Origin: Gaetbulibacter sp. 4G1
GTDB lineage: Bacteria; Bacteroidota; Bacteroidia; Flavobacteriales; Flavobacteriaceae
Direction: 5' to 3'
Assembly (NCBI RefSeq): GCF_002741945.1
Contig: NZ_MDVN01000022.1
Location: forward strand, 620,001-684,000
Length of the DNA: 64,000 nucleotides
Below the pieces are notes generated by a model that worked only from the letters and a program-made list of their open reading frames with translations, ran no database searches and was not told the origin of the DNA. Both the position numbers and the translations under genes were made by a program. Shown here piece after piece: positions 50,024 through 61,067 of the stretch. The stretch's first letter is position 1; each line of letters starts with the position of its first letter.

Positions 50024-51820
50024 ATGAAGCACATCAGAAATTTTTGCATCATTGCACATATAGATCATGGTAAGAGTACGCTTGCAGATCGTTTATTAGA
50101 TTACACTGGCTCTGTAACTGCCAGAGAAAAGCAAGACCAATTACTGGATAGTATGGATTTGGAACGCGAACGTGGTATTACTATTAAATCGCACGCTATT
50201 CAAATGGATTATGAGTATAATGGCGAACAATATGTTTTAAACTTAATAGACACCCCTGGTCACGTAGATTTTTCTTATGAAGTGTCACGTTCTATTGCTG
50301 CCTGCGAAGGCGCACTATTAATTGTTGATGCTGCACAAAGTATACAAGCTCAAACCATTTCTAATTTATATTTAGCTTTAGAAAACGATTTAGAAATTAT
50401 TCCAGTTCTTAATAAAGTCGATTTACCAAGCGCTAATCCAGAAGAAGTTACCGACGATATTGTTGACCTCTTAGGCTGTGACCCAGAAGAGGTTATTCAT
50501 GCCAGTGGAAAAACAGGCTTTGGTGTTGATAATATTTTAGCTGCTATTATTGAGCGTGTTCCAGCACCAGAAGGTGATCCTAATGCACCATTACAAGCTT
50601 TAATTTTTGATTCGGTTTATAACACATTTAGAGGAATAGAAACTTATTTTCGTGTTTTTAATGGCGAAATTAAAAAAGGGCAAAAAATTAAATTCGTAGC
50701 CACAGATAAAGAGTACTTTGCTGATGAAGTTGGAACTTTAAAACTAAATCAAGTTGCAAAACAAAGCGTAAAAGCTGGCGATGTTGGCTATTTAATTACT
50801 GGCATAAAAACCGCTAAAGAAGTTAAGGTTGGTGATACCATTACCGATTTTGCTAAACCAACAACCAATATTGTTGAAGGTTTTGAAGATGTGAAGCCAA
50901 TGGTTTTTGCTGGTATTTATCCAGTGGATACTGAAGATTATGAAGAGCTCCGTAACTCTATGGAAAAATTACAACTAAACGATGCTTCGTTGGTTTTTGC
51001 TCCAGAAAGTTCTGCAGCATTAGGTTTTGGTTTCCGTTGTGGGTTTCTAGGCATGCTTCACATGGAAATTATTCAAGAACGTTTAGAGCGTGAGTTTGAT
51101 ATGACTGTTATTACTACAGTTCCCAATGTATCGTACCACGCATTCACTAATAAAAACCCTGATGAAGCTTTTATAGTAAACAACCCTTCCGATTTACCAG
51201 AGCCTTCAACCGTAAACCGAGTTGAAGAACCTTATATAAAAGCTACTATTATTACAAAAGCTGATTTTGTGGGCAATGTTATGTCGCTTTGTATTGAAAA
51301 GCGTGGTATTATTACAAATCAAACCTATTTAACAACAGAGCGTGTTGAATTGACTTTTGAAATGCCTTTAGCAGAAATTGTTTTCGATTTTTATGATCGT
51401 TTAAAAACCGTTTCAAAAGGTTATGCTTCTTTTGATTATCATCCAATAGGTATGAAAGTATCAAAATTAGTGCGTTTAGATATTCTACTAAACGCATTAC
51501 CTGTTGATGCGCTTTCTGCATTAATACATGCTGATAACGCCCAATCAATTGGTAAAAAGATGTGTGAAAAATTAAAAGAGCTTATTCCTCGCCAGCAATT
51601 TGATATACCAATTCAAGCTGCTATTGGTGCTAAAATTGTATCGCGCGAAACTATTAAAGCACTTCGTAAAGATGTAACTGCAAAATGTTACGGTGGTGAT
51701 ATTTCTCGTAAACGCAAGTTGCTTGAGAAACAGAAAAAAGGTAAAAAGCGTATGCGACAAGTAGGTAATGTTGAAATTCCACAGCAAGCATTTATGGCTG
51801 TTTTAAAGTTGAATGATTAG
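50024..51820 (+). CDS. lepA: Elongation factor 4 (LepA)
   Basis: 598 residues. GTPase motifs [20 protein letters not shown] (G1), ERGITIK (G2), [13 protein letters not shown] (G3) and [11 protein letters not shown] (G4). Domain II, the EF-G-like domain with [20 protein letters not shown], and the LepA-specific C-terminal domain ([20 protein letters not shown]) are complete. Acts on ribosomes under stress and in subunit maturation. Confidence 0.98.
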   Translation: MKHIRNFCIIAHIDHGKSTLADRLLDYTGSVTAREKQDQLLDSMDLERERGITIKSHAIQMDYEYNGEQYVLNLIDTPGHVDFSYEVSRSIAACEGALLIVDAAQSIQAQTISNLYLALENDLEIIPVLNKVDLPSANPEEVTDDIVDLLGCDPEEVIHASGKTGFGVDNILAAIIERVPAPEGDPNAPLQALIFDSVYNTFRGIETYFRVFNGEIKKGQKIKFVATDKEYFADEVGTLKLNQVAKQSVKAGDVGYLITGIKTAKEVKVGDTITDFAKPTTNIVEGFEDVKPMVFAGIYPVDTEDYEELRNSMEKLQLNDASLVFAPESSAALGFGFRCGFLGMLHMEIIQERLEREFDMTVITTVPNVSYHAFTNKNPDEAFIVNNPSDLPEPSTVNRVEEPYIKATIITKADFVGNVMSLCIEKRGIITNQTYLTTERVELTFEMPLAEIVFDFYDRLKTVSKGYASFDYHPIGMKVSKLVRLDILLNALPVDALSALIHADNAQSIGKKMCEKLKELIPRQQFDIPIQAAIGAKIVSRETIKALRKDVTAKCYGGDISRKRKLLEKQKKGKKRMRQVGNVEIPQQAFMAVLKLND

Positions 51821-51821
51821 A

Positions 51822-52604
51822 TTATTGTTCCAACCATTTTCTAAAATCTGAAGTTGTTGAAGAGCTTGTCATTGCTTTTTCTTTAACACCTGTCATGGTA
51901 ATGAGTAGCCGGTTTTTAAAATGATTTTCTATATTTTCGATATAATCAATACTAACAATTTCGCTTCTGTTTATTTTAAAGAATTTGCTGGGTTGTAATT
52001 GTTGATGAATGGTTCCTAGGTTTTGAGAAATAGTATGCCGTTTTCCTTTAAAATCTGTTGCAATACAAAAATCTCCCGATGCTTCAATAGCGCTTATATC
52101 AGAAACATTTAATAGCTGGATACCTTTGGTTTTTTTTATTACAAATCGTTTTTTATAGTTATTATGTTCTTCTTTTATCGCCGATTTTAACTCAGAAATA
52201 GTTTGTTGATTTAAGGTGTTGTAATCTCCTTGTTTAAATAACGATTGATACTTTTCTATAGCCTTTTTAAAATCTGATTGTGTATATGGTTTTAAAATAT
52301 AAGCAATCCCATTTGTGTTGAAAGCCTGGAATAAATACTCATCGTGTGCCGAACAAAAAATGATTGGAGATTCGATAGAAATATCGCTATACAAATCGAA
52401 CGATATACCGTCTAATAATTGAATATCTGATAAAATAAAGTCATATTTATTTTGTTGAAGCAATGCTTTTCCGTCTCTATTTGAACGTGCCCAATCATGA
52501 GGTATTTTGTCCTCAAAATAATCATTTACAAAAGAAACTAATTTATTATACGCAGGTATTTCGTCCTCTAATATTAAAATTTTCATCGTATTAGTTTTCA
52601 TCAA
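51822..52604 (-). CDS. LytTR-type response regulator
   Basis: 260 residues. Receiver domain: acidic pair in ILILEDEIPAYNKL, phospho-acceptor Asp in FILSDIQLLDGISF, Lys in AYILKPYTQSDF. LytTR DNA-binding domain from about residue 150: VIKKTKGIQLLNVSDISAIE and FFKINRSEIVSIDYIENI. Overlaps the kinase gene by 14 nt; together they form a two-component system. The target genes are unknown, but the TonB receptor upstream is the obvious candidate. Confidence 0.9.
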   Translation of the reverse strand: MMKTNTMKILILEDEIPAYNKLVSFVNDYFEDKIPHDWARSNRDGKALLQQNKYDFILSDIQLLDGISFDLYSDISIESPIIFCSAHDEYLFQAFNTNGIAYILKPYTQSDFKKAIEKYQSLFKQGDYNTLNQQTISELKSAIKEEHNNYKKRFVIKKTKGIQLLNVSDISAIEASGDFCIATDFKGKRHTISQNLGTIHQQLQPSKFFKINRSEIVSIDYIENIENHFKNRLLITMTGVKEKAMTSSSTTSDFRKWLEQ

Positions 52605-53601
52605 TTAACTTAATAATTGGAATTGAAATGTTAAACTCTTTATCTGTATTAATAATAATCATTTCTTTATCCGAAAGCAGCTTGTATCTGGCTTTTAAGT
52701 TTTCTAATCCTGTACCAAAAGACTCATTTTTAGAATGAATACTCGACTTTGTATTTGTTACTTTTAGCAAAGTATCATCTATTAAAATAGTGGCTTTTAT
52801 GGCGCTCCTATTTTGTGGTTTATTGTGTTTTACTACATTTTCTAAAAGTGTTTGCAAGGCACCTGTTGGAATAAATTTATCTTCAATTGTGGTTTTTATA
52901 TCTATTTTAAAATCATAGTCGTTTTCAAAACGTGTTTTAATTAAAAATATATAATTTTCTGCCAACTCAATCTCTTCAGACAGCTCCATAACCTCAGCAT
53001 CTTTTGTTTTAATTAAATAACGATAAATTAAAGACAACCTATTAATGTATTCTTTTGCTTTTTCAGTATTGCTATCTATTAAGGAATCTAAAGTATTTAG
53101 GTTGTTAAACAAAAAGTGAGGGTCTATTTGTGACCGTAATAGCTTGAGCTCATTTTCTTTTTGTTGTTTCTCTATCTTTAATAATTCGTTTTGCCCTTCA
53201 TAGAATTTTTTGGTAAGCAATAATGCAAAAGGAAATGCCGTTTGCTGTGACCCTCGGTTTATCATTCTTAAAACAAAATCTAATCCTTTAGGGTATTTAC
53301 TCCAATCATTTTCTCCAGACCAAAACCCAACGGTATACTCAATTGCTGTGAAAAAAATTATTGAAAATACACCAAGCAAAATAAATAAAAGGTATTTTTT
53401 TTCGTTTACAAATTTTGGAATCAACCAAAAAACAAACAAAAAAATGGTAGCGCATATAGTGATTAATTCTGTTGGAAAATCTAATATATACTCTTTTAAC
53501 ATTGCTCCTCTATCATAGTAATCTTTGCCTTGAATAGCATAGGATACTGCAAAGTAAACGGCTAAAATAATAAAGTCTGATTTGTTAAGTTTTTTATTCA
53601 T
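52591..53601 (-). CDS. LytS-type sensor histidine kinase
   Basis: 336 residues. Four hydrophobic segments in the first 130 residues (FIILAVYFAVSYAIQ; LITICATIFLFVFWLI; YLLFILLGVFSIIFFTAI; and a weaker fourth), then a coiled coil (EGQNELLKIEKQQKENELKLLRSQ, cited in part) with the phospho-accepting His in IDPHFLFNNLNTLDSL, and an ATPase with ALQTLLENVVKHN (N box) and FGTGLENLKARY (G box). Follows the TonB receptor by about 30 nt. Confidence 0.9.
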   Translation of the reverse strand: MNKKLNKSDFIILAVYFAVSYAIQGKDYYDRGAMLKEYILDFPTELITICATIFLFVFWLIPKFVNEKKYLLFILLGVFSIIFFTAIEYTVGFWSGENDWSKYPKGLDFVLRMINRGSQQTAFPFALLLTKKFYEGQNELLKIEKQQKENELKLLRSQIDPHFLFNNLNTLDSLIDSNTEKAKEYINRLSLIYRYLIKTKDAEVMELSEEIELAENYIFLIKTRFENDYDFKIDIKTTIEDKFIPTGALQTLLENVVKHNKPQNRSAIKATILIDDTLLKVTNTKSSIHSKNESFGTGLENLKARYKLLSDKEMIIINTDKEFNISIPIIKLIDEN

Positions 53602-53632
53602 GGCTTGTTATTAAAACAAATGTATTGAGAAA

Positions 53633-55996
53633 TTAATTATTATCATCAATTCTATTTTCTTCATCTCTAGATGAGTTTCTTCTGCTTTTCTTTTTACCAA
53701 ATTTAGAGCCAAAACTATATGCTAATCTTAATTGTACATTTTGCCTTGATCCATTGCTTTCAATATCCGCGTTAATATTATCATAGTTTACAGTTCCTAC
53801 AAAACCTCTATTTAACACCTTGCTAATGCCTAAATTTACTTTTAGTTTATCGTCTAAAAACTTTCTTCCAAAAGAGAACTCTAAATTTCCAATCCAACCT
53901 ACATCTATTTGCCCTTCTAAAGCACCAGACCCAAAGTAACTAGACATTTCAGCATTAATTTTCCATGGTAATTCATAGCTAGCTTGTGTGTACCAACCGT
54001 AATTCCATTTTGATAATTTTAGTTGAGGGTTTAAATCGTTTGATTGAAATACATTATAATCAACAATAAAACCTGTAAATCCTTCTAAACCTTTAATAAA
54101 ATCTAATGGTCCAAACAATCTAAAATTCCAATTTTTTCTTTCTGATAAATTAATTGTAGAACGACTAACTTGTGCGGTAGCATCATCTTGCGAAATAAAT
54201 TGAAATAAATCATCTTTAGTCTCGCTATAAGCTATGGTGAAAAATGGTTGTCTATCAAAAGTTAAATTAAACTGATAATTATTAGTAAACGATGGTCTTA
54301 AATTAGGGTTTCCAACTTCAGATGTAAGTGGGTCGTAAAATTGCACAAACGAATTAAGGCTATTATAAGAAGGTCTTCTAATACGGTAACTATAGGCTAC
54401 ATTAGCTCCTAAATTTTCGTTTATTTTTCTACTGATAGAGGCGCTAGGGAAAAGTTTTGATATTTTTCTTGATCTGCTATCGTTTGCATTTGTTGAAACA
54501 CCTTCTGTATCGCTATCTTCATAACGCAAGCCTCCAGAAAAAGACCACTTTCCAAAATTGGCATTTAGTTTTGAGTATACAGCAAAAATAGTTTCATCTA
54601 TTAAAAACCTATTACTGTTATTAGCTTGAAAATCGAAGTTATTAGTAGTAGCGTTTTGGGTAAATGATTTTAAATCGCTATCTGTATTTACAACAGAGTA
54701 TTTACTACCAAAACTTAACTTTATGTCGTCTGAAAACATTCTAGAATAATCTACTTTATACGTTTTTATTGTAAATTTTCCGTCTTGTAAGTAGCGTTGA
54801 TTTGTAATAGGAACCGTGTTTCCTGAAGCGGCATAAACATTATCAATATTGTCGTTGGTAAAATTTACGTAATTGAAATCTGCTACTAATTTGTGTGCAT
54901 CAGATTTAAACTCATAATACGGGTTAACGCTTATGGTGTTTCTATCTCTATCAAATGAATTTTCAGAAACTAATTTTTCAGTAGTGCTAGAAGAAATAAT
55001 ATCTGTGCTACTTTTAGATATTCTATTTGATGTTGAATTATTGTAACGTATTCCAAAACCAATGGTGTGCTTATCGCTTATATAATAATCTAAACTTCCG
55101 CCTAGCCTAAGGCTTTTAGGGTTATAAGGCTCAATAGTGGCTTGGTTATAAGTGTCTGCACCAACAGTTCTTTTAATAAATAAATCATCTCTCCATGTTA
55201 AGCTAGCATAACCCGCACTGGCTTGCCAATTTAATTTGTTTTTATAACTCGCAACAGATGCACTAGTGCCAGATTCAAAGCCTTCGTCTTCACCAAACCA
55301 AGTTGCTATATTTCCATGTGTTCCAAGCTTTACGTTTTTCTTTAAAATAATATTAATTATTGGTCCAGAACCTTCGGCATCAAATTCTGCACCTGGTTGC
55401 TCAACCAGTTCTACTCTTGCAATATTATCTGCTGGTAAATCTTGTAAAAGCGTTGTTATGTCCATGTAGCTTGTAGTCTTGCCATTTATCAAAATTCTAA
55501 CATCGCTTCTCCCTGCAAAATTAATTCCGTTATTTGTTACAAAAATACCAGGAACACGTTTTATAACATCCTTTAAACTAGAGTTAATCATTTCAGATTT
55601 TTCTAAATCTACTACCAATTTTTCTGCAGTTTGCCTTATTACCGGGCGTTTGCTTTTAACAACAACTTCATTTAACATTTGCGATTCTTCCTTTAAAACA
55701 AAGTCTAAATTTTTGCTACCTAACAATTCAAAGGTTTCAGATTTTTTAGTTTCGAAGCCTAACGTGGAAACTTCAATGTAATATTTACCTTTTAAAATAT
55801 CTTTAAACATATAAGAGCCTTTTTCATTAGAAATAACACCCGTTATAACCTCATTTGATTCGGCATTGTATAACACAACATTTGCAAATTCTAAAGATTG
55901 ACTGTTTTCGTCTGTGATTTTTCCAGAGATATTCTGCGAAAAGCTTAGCGCTATACTAAAAAGAATAAAGAAATAACTTAGTGATTTAAATTTCAT
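53633..55996 (-). CDS. TonB-dependent outer-membrane receptor family protein
   Basis: 787 residues. Signal peptide (YFFILFSIALSFSQN), carboxypeptidase-regulatory-like domain (ISGKITDENSQSLEFANVVL), plug domain (KDVIKRVPGIFVTNNGINFA, DVRILINGK, RVELVEQPGAEFDAEGSGPI), then a beta-barrel of the OMP_b-brl_3 type, ending in a basic low-complexity tail. The tail past the last strand (KKKSRRNSSRDEENRIDDNN) is unusual. Ligand unknown. Upstream of the kinase/regulator pair on the same strand, so it may be both sensor input and target. Confidence 0.86.
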   Translation of the reverse strand: MKFKSLSYFFILFSIALSFSQNISGKITDENSQSLEFANVVLYNAESNEVITGVISNEKGSYMFKDILKGKYYIEVSTLGFETKKSETFELLGSKNLDFVLKEESQMLNEVVVKSKRPVIRQTAEKLVVDLEKSEMINSSLKDVIKRVPGIFVTNNGINFAGRSDVRILINGKTTSYMDITTLLQDLPADNIARVELVEQPGAEFDAEGSGPIINIILKKNVKLGTHGNIATWFGEDEGFESGTSASVASYKNKLNWQASAGYASLTWRDDLFIKRTVGADTYNQATIEPYNPKSLRLGGSLDYYISDKHTIGFGIRYNNSTSNRISKSSTDIISSSTTEKLVSENSFDRDRNTISVNPYYEFKSDAHKLVADFNYVNFTNDNIDNVYAASGNTVPITNQRYLQDGKFTIKTYKVDYSRMFSDDIKLSFGSKYSVVNTDSDLKSFTQNATTNNFDFQANNSNRFLIDETIFAVYSKLNANFGKWSFSGGLRYEDSDTEGVSTNANDSRSRKISKLFPSASISRKINENLGANVAYSYRIRRPSYNSLNSFVQFYDPLTSEVGNPNLRPSFTNNYQFNLTFDRQPFFTIAYSETKDDLFQFISQDDATAQVSRSTINLSERKNWNFRLFGPLDFIKGLEGFTGFIVDYNVFQSNDLNPQLKLSKWNYGWYTQASYELPWKINAEMSSYFGSGALEGQIDVGWIGNLEFSFGRKFLDDKLKVNLGISKVLNRGFVGTVNYDNINADIESNGSRQNVQLRLAYSFGSKFGKKKSRRNSSRDEENRIDDNN

Positions 55997-56349
55997 AACT
56001 GTTCGTTTTAAATTGATGAGGTAAATGTATCCTCATTCTTTTTTTTATTAAAACAGTTTCTGATGAATTGGGTTAAAAAAGGGTTGAATTAATACTTTAA
56101 TTCTATAAAACAAAATGACATTTAGCAGCAAACGATTAAACCAATCTTAATGTAAAAGCGTTTTTATTAAAACAAAGTTCATAATTCAATTGCATAATTA
56201 CGATTTTATCAACCTTTTTGTTATTAACATCAAATTTTTACTAATATTATTAATCAATCAGGTAAAAGACTGCATTTTCTTCAAAAATTGAGTTTCAATA
56301 AAAATGTAAAGTATAATTTTGTATGTTTATTAAAACGCATAAAATATAA
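55997..56349. other. Intergenic region between the TonB receptor and glgA, divergent promoters
   Basis: 353 nt, very AT-rich, with no ORF of note. A perfect -7 element TAATTTTG at 56314-56321 (28 nt before glgA) presumably drives the glycogen operon. The left part should carry the minus-strand receptor promoter, for which no clear match was seen. Confidence 0.5.
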
Positions 56350-57756
56350 ATGAAAATTATTCATCTAAGTGCAGAATGCTACCCAATTGCTAAAGTTGGC
56401 GGACTTGCAGATGTTGTAGGTGCTTTACCAAAATACCAAAATAATTCTGACATTTCTTCTCAGGTTATTATGCCTTTTTATGATATAAAATTTACTAAAG
56501 AAAACACCTTTTCTTCAGTATTTGAATCTGTGTTGACTTTAGGTGAGAAAACATATAAATATCGCATTCTAACTTTAAAGAGTCAATCATTAGATTTTGA
56601 TATCTTTTTTGTTGATGTACCCGATTTAATTTTTAAAGAGTATGTTTATTCTTTTGATGACACTGAGCGTTTTTTAGCTTTTCAAATCGCTGCCCTAGAT
56701 TGGATGCTCACATGGGAAAAACTACCAGATATAATTCATTGTCATGATCATCATACAGGGTTAGTACCATTTATGCTTCAAGAAAGTTTTAAATATAAAG
56801 CTTTTAGAAAAACACCAAACATTTTAACTATCCATAATGCTCAATACCAAGGATGGTTTTCACATGATAAAGTAAACTTAATACCTGCTTTTAATTTTAA
56901 TAACGTTGGTTTATTAGATTGGGGCGGTACAATTAACCCGTTGGCGGCAGCCATAAAATGTGCTTGGAGAGTGACTACCGTGTCGCCTAGTTATATGGAA
57001 GAGATGAAAGTATCTGCTAATGGTTTAGAAAGCTTGCTATCTAGCGAAAGTGATAAGTGTGTTGGTATTTTAAATGGTATAGACTGGAAAGTTTGGAATC
57101 CTGAAACTGACAATTATATAGAAAAAACCTACAACGAAAAAACCATTGTTTCTGGCAAAAAAGCTAATAAAAAACAATTATGCGATACGTTTAATCTAGA
57201 TATTAACAAGCCACTTTTTGCATTTATAGGGCGTTTAGTTGGCGAGAAAGGGTCTGATTTATTTCCAGAAGCTTTTAAAGTTGCATTACAAAACCCAAAT
57301 ATTTCCATTCTACTTTTAGGTTCAGGAAACAAAGAAACAGAAGAACAACTAGAAACTTTGAAAAAAGATTTTGGTGGACAATACAATGCCTTTATTGGTT
57401 ATGATGAAAAACTGTCGCATATTATCTACGCAGGAGCAGATTTTCTTTTAATGCCTTCGCGGGTTGAGCCTTGTGGCCTAAATCAAATGTATGCTTTACG
57501 CTACGGCACCATACCTATTGTGCGAAGTATTGGTGGTTTAAAAGATACGGTTACAGACATCTCTGAAGAAGATGGTTTTGGTATTTGTCATGACAACGTT
57601 ACGGTCTCAGAAATAACCGATGCCATTGAAAGAGGTGCCAGTCTTTATGAGAATCAAACCAAGTTCAAAAAAATAAGAACGCAAATTATGAAGATAGACC
57701 ATTCGTGGGATGCTTCTGCAAAACAATACATCAATTTATATAAATCTATAAACTAA
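56350..57756 (+). CDS. glgA: Glycogen synthase (ADP-glucose dependent)
   Basis: 468 residues, GT5. N-terminal ADP-glucose-binding loop IAKVGGLADVVGALP (KVGGL, Lys15-16), HCHDHHTGLVPFML, IHNAQYQGWFSHDKV, and the C-lobe loop FIGRLVGEKGSDLFPEAF plus MPSRVEPCGLNQMYALRYGT. Extends alpha-1,4-glucan chains. First gene of glgA-glgC-glgB. Confidence 0.96.
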   Translation: MKIIHLSAECYPIAKVGGLADVVGALPKYQNNSDISSQVIMPFYDIKFTKENTFSSVFESVLTLGEKTYKYRILTLKSQSLDFDIFFVDVPDLIFKEYVYSFDDTERFLAFQIAALDWMLTWEKLPDIIHCHDHHTGLVPFMLQESFKYKAFRKTPNILTIHNAQYQGWFSHDKVNLIPAFNFNNVGLLDWGGTINPLAAAIKCAWRVTTVSPSYMEEMKVSANGLESLLSSESDKCVGILNGIDWKVWNPETDNYIEKTYNEKTIVSGKKANKKQLCDTFNLDINKPLFAFIGRLVGEKGSDLFPEAFKVALQNPNISILLLGSGNKETEEQLETLKKDFGGQYNAFIGYDEKLSHIIYAGADFLLMPSRVEPCGLNQMYALRYGTIPIVRSIGGLKDTVTDISEEDGFGICHDNVTVSEITDAIERGASLYENQTKFKKIRTQIMKIDHSWDASAKQYINLYKSIN

Positions 57757-57761
57757 GAACT

Positions 57762-59024
57762 ATGATTAACAACAGTGTTTTAGCCATAATACTAGGAGGA
57801 GGCCAAGGCTCCAGATTACATCCGTTAACAGAGCAAAGATCAAAACCAGCGGTTCCTATTGCTGGAAAATATAGGTTAGTAGATATCCCCATATCAAACT
57901 GTATTAATTCGGATATAAAACGTATGTATGTATTAACTCAGTTTAATTCTGCGTCGTTAAATAGGCATATAAAAAACACATATCACTTTAGTTTTTTTAG
58001 CTCTGCTTTTGTTGATGTTCTTGCAGCGGAACAAACACCGGACAATAAAGGTTGGTTTCAAGGCACTGCTGATGCAGTTCGTCAAAGCATGCATCATTTT
58101 GTAAGACATGAATTTGATTATGTTTTAATTCTTTCTGGTGATCAATTATATCAAATGGATTATGCAGAAATGATTAATGCTCATGTAAAAAGTAAAGCTA
58201 AAATATCTATTGCTACCATTCCTGTTAATGCTAAAGATGCCACTTCTTTTGGGATATTAAAATCTGATGATAAAAATGTAATTACCTCTTTTATTGAAAA
58301 ACCAGATGCTAGCTTATTGCCAGATTGGACATCAGATGTTAGTGATGATATGAAATCTCAAGGGCGTAATTATTTAGCCTCAATGGGTATTTATATTTTT
58401 AATAGAGATTTATTGATAAAGTTGATGAAAGACGATTCAACCATTGATTTTGGTAAAGAAATTATTCCTCAAAATATTGAAAAACATAAAACACTTAGTT
58501 ATCAATATGAAGGCTATTGGACAGACATTGGAACTATTGACTCCTTTTTTGAAGCTAATTTAAGGCTAACCAAAGACATTCCTGATTTTGACCTTTACGA
58601 TAAGAAAAAACGAATTTATACTAGAGCCAGAATGCTACCAACTACCAAAATAGCAGGAACTATACTAGATGAAACTGTTATTGCTGAAGGCTGTATTATT
58701 AGTGCTGGTAAAATTGAAAAGTCTGTTATTGGTATTAGATCCAGAATTGGAGATGAATCTACAGTAATTAAAACCTATATGATGGGTAACGACTATTATC
58801 AACCTCTAAGCGATGTAGAAAATTCTAACATAAGTACACTTGGTATTGGAGCTCGGTGTTTTATAAAAAATGCCATCTTAGATAAAAATTGCTGTATTGG
58901 TGATGATGTAAGAATAAATGGAGGGAGGCACCTTGAGGATACCGAAACTGAAACTTATGCTGTAAGAGATGGTATTGTAGTAATTAAAAAAAATGCAGTT
59001 ATTCCTAACGGAACTGTAATTTAA
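57762..59024 (+). CDS. glgC: Glucose-1-phosphate adenylyltransferase
   Basis: 420 residues. Nucleotidyltransferase start AIILGGGQGSRLHPLTEQRS, KPAVPIAGKYRLVDIPISNC, QGTADAVRQSMHHF and LILSGDQLYQMDYAEM, then a left-handed beta-helix (AEGCIISAGKIEKSVIGIRS). Makes ADP-glucose from glucose-1-phosphate and ATP. Starts 5 nt after glgA. Confidence 0.96.
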   Translation: MINNSVLAIILGGGQGSRLHPLTEQRSKPAVPIAGKYRLVDIPISNCINSDIKRMYVLTQFNSASLNRHIKNTYHFSFFSSAFVDVLAAEQTPDNKGWFQGTADAVRQSMHHFVRHEFDYVLILSGDQLYQMDYAEMINAHVKSKAKISIATIPVNAKDATSFGILKSDDKNVITSFIEKPDASLLPDWTSDVSDDMKSQGRNYLASMGIYIFNRDLLIKLMKDDSTIDFGKEIIPQNIEKHKTLSYQYEGYWTDIGTIDSFFEANLRLTKDIPDFDLYDKKKRIYTRARMLPTTKIAGTILDETVIAEGCIISAGKIEKSVIGIRSRIGDESTVIKTYMMGNDYYQPLSDVENSNISTLGIGARCFIKNAILDKNCCIGDDVRINGGRHLEDTETETYAVRDGIVVIKKNAVIPNGTVI

Positions 59025-59027
59025 TAT

Positions 59028-60938
59028 ATGACAAACACAATTGTTCACAGTCTTTTTACCGATTTTGACATAAGTCTTTTTAAAGCAGGTAAGCACTACC
59101 GCTTATACGAAAAATTTGGTTCGCATCCATTAGCTGTTAATGGTATTGAAGGTACTTATTTTGCAGTATGGGCACCTAGTGCAAAACAAGTATCAGTAAT
59201 AGGTGACTTTAATTATTGGAATGGTGAAAACCACCAACTTAATGTGAGATGGGATTCCTCAGGTATTTGGGAAGGCTTTATTCCTCATGTTGGCAAAGGC
59301 AATCTTTATAAATATAAAATTCATTCTAACAATAACGGGTACATTTCTGAAAAAGCTGATCCTTATGCTAGACGCTGTGAACATCCCCCAAAAACAGCAT
59401 CAATAGTTTGGGGCGACACCTATAAATGGAAAGACACCAAATGGATGAAGAAGCGTAAAAAACACAACGCTTTAGATGCGCCTTACTCCGTTTACGAAGT
59501 TCATTTAGGATCATGGAAAAAACAAATAGAAGAAAACCGTTTTTTATCTTATTTTGAATTAGCCGATGATTTAGTAAATTACGTTAAGGATATGAATTTT
59601 ACTCATGTAGAACTCATGCCTATTATGGAGTTTCCATACGATCCTTCTTGGGGTTATCAATTAACAGGTTATTTTGCACCTACATCTCGATTTGGTTATC
59701 CTGAAGAGTTTAAATATTTAGTAGATAAATTACATCAAAACGATATAGGTATTATTTTAGACTGGGTGCCATCACACTTTCCTGAAGATGCTCATGGTTT
59801 AGGCTTTTTTGACGGCTCTGCTTTGTACGAACACCCAGACAAAAGAAAAGGTTACCACCAAGATTGGAAAAGCTTAATTTTTAATTATGGCCGAAACGAA
59901 GTAAAATCCTTTTTAATAAGCAACGCCGTTTTTTGGCTCGAACAATATCATGCTGATGGATTACGAGTAGATGCTGTAGCGTCTATGTTGTTTTTAGATT
60001 ATTCGCGCGAGGACGGTGAGTGGGAGCCTAATGAGTTTGGCGGAAGAGAAAATCTTGAAGCTATTGCGTTTCTAAAAGAATTAAACGAAGAAGTTTACAG
60101 ATCATTTCCAGATGTGCAAACCATAGCTGAAGAATCAACTGCATTTCCTGGAGTTTCTAAACCTGTATTTTTAGGAGGCTTAGGGTTTGGTATGAAATGG
60201 ATGATGGGTTGGATGCATGATACCTTAGAGTATTTTTCAAAAGATCCTATTTACAGAAAGTATCATCAAAACGATATTACTTTTAGTTTAGCCTACGCTT
60301 TTACCGAAAATTTTATGCTCCCACTTTCTCATGATGAGGTTGTGTATGGCAAAAATTCTATTTTAGGAAGGATGCCAGGAGACGAGTGGCAACGCTTTGC
60401 TAATCTTCGTCTTTTATACTGCTACATGTTTACTCACCCAGGCACAAAATTATTGTTTATGGGTGGCGAATTTGCACAATATAACGAATGGAATTTTCAA
60501 GAAAGTTTAGATTGGAATTTATTGGAGTTTGAACCTCATAAAAACTTTCAGGATTTTTTCAAATCGCTAAATAGCTTATATAAATCTACGCCTGCTTTAT
60601 ACGAAAAAGGGTTTAGCAATGATGGGTTTGAATGGATAAGTTATGATGATCATGAAAACTGTGTAATGTCGTACATTCGAAAAGGAAAAAAGACTGAAGA
60701 CAATGTTGTTGTTGTTTGTAATTTAGCTCCAACTATTAGAGAAAACTATCGTATAGGAATACCTTCAAAAGGAAAATTAAAAGAGGTTTTTAATAGTGAT
60801 ACTAAAACATTTGGAGGAAGTGGTGTTGTTAATAAGAGCCAAATAACAATAAAGAAAACATCTTGGAACGGAAAAGATTATTCAGCAGAAATTACATTAC
60901 CCCCATTAGCTGTTACCATTTTTAAAATTAAGCAATAA
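59028..60938 (+). CDS. glgB: 1,4-alpha-glucan branching enzyme
   Basis: 636 residues, GH13. CBM48-like N domain (YFAVWAPSAKQVSVIGDFNY), barrel motifs IILDWVPSHFP, nucleophile Asp in ADGLRVDAVASMLF, acid Glu in TIAEESTAFPG, and MLPLSHDEVVYGK. Transfers alpha-1,4 segments to alpha-1,6 positions. Starts 3 nt after glgC. Confidence 0.96.
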   Translation: MTNTIVHSLFTDFDISLFKAGKHYRLYEKFGSHPLAVNGIEGTYFAVWAPSAKQVSVIGDFNYWNGENHQLNVRWDSSGIWEGFIPHVGKGNLYKYKIHSNNNGYISEKADPYARRCEHPPKTASIVWGDTYKWKDTKWMKKRKKHNALDAPYSVYEVHLGSWKKQIEENRFLSYFELADDLVNYVKDMNFTHVELMPIMEFPYDPSWGYQLTGYFAPTSRFGYPEEFKYLVDKLHQNDIGIILDWVPSHFPEDAHGLGFFDGSALYEHPDKRKGYHQDWKSLIFNYGRNEVKSFLISNAVFWLEQYHADGLRVDAVASMLFLDYSREDGEWEPNEFGGRENLEAIAFLKELNEEVYRSFPDVQTIAEESTAFPGVSKPVFLGGLGFGMKWMMGWMHDTLEYFSKDPIYRKYHQNDITFSLAYAFTENFMLPLSHDEVVYGKNSILGRMPGDEWQRFANLRLLYCYMFTHPGTKLLFMGGEFAQYNEWNFQESLDWNLLEFEPHKNFQDFFKSLNSLYKSTPALYEKGFSNDGFEWISYDDHENCVMSYIRKGKKTEDNVVVVCNLAPTIRENYRIGIPSKGKLKEVFNSDTKTFGGSGVVNKSQITIKKTSWNGKDYSAEITLPPLAVTIFKIKQ

Positions 60939-61067
60939 AAAATATTAAATTATATAGCTGATATATTGCATTTTATACAATTATCTTTATGTTTTTTTAA
61001 TAAATAGTAACCACTCAATACTGCTATTTTTACTATTTTCGTCGATTAATTAAATTGCTAATCATTT

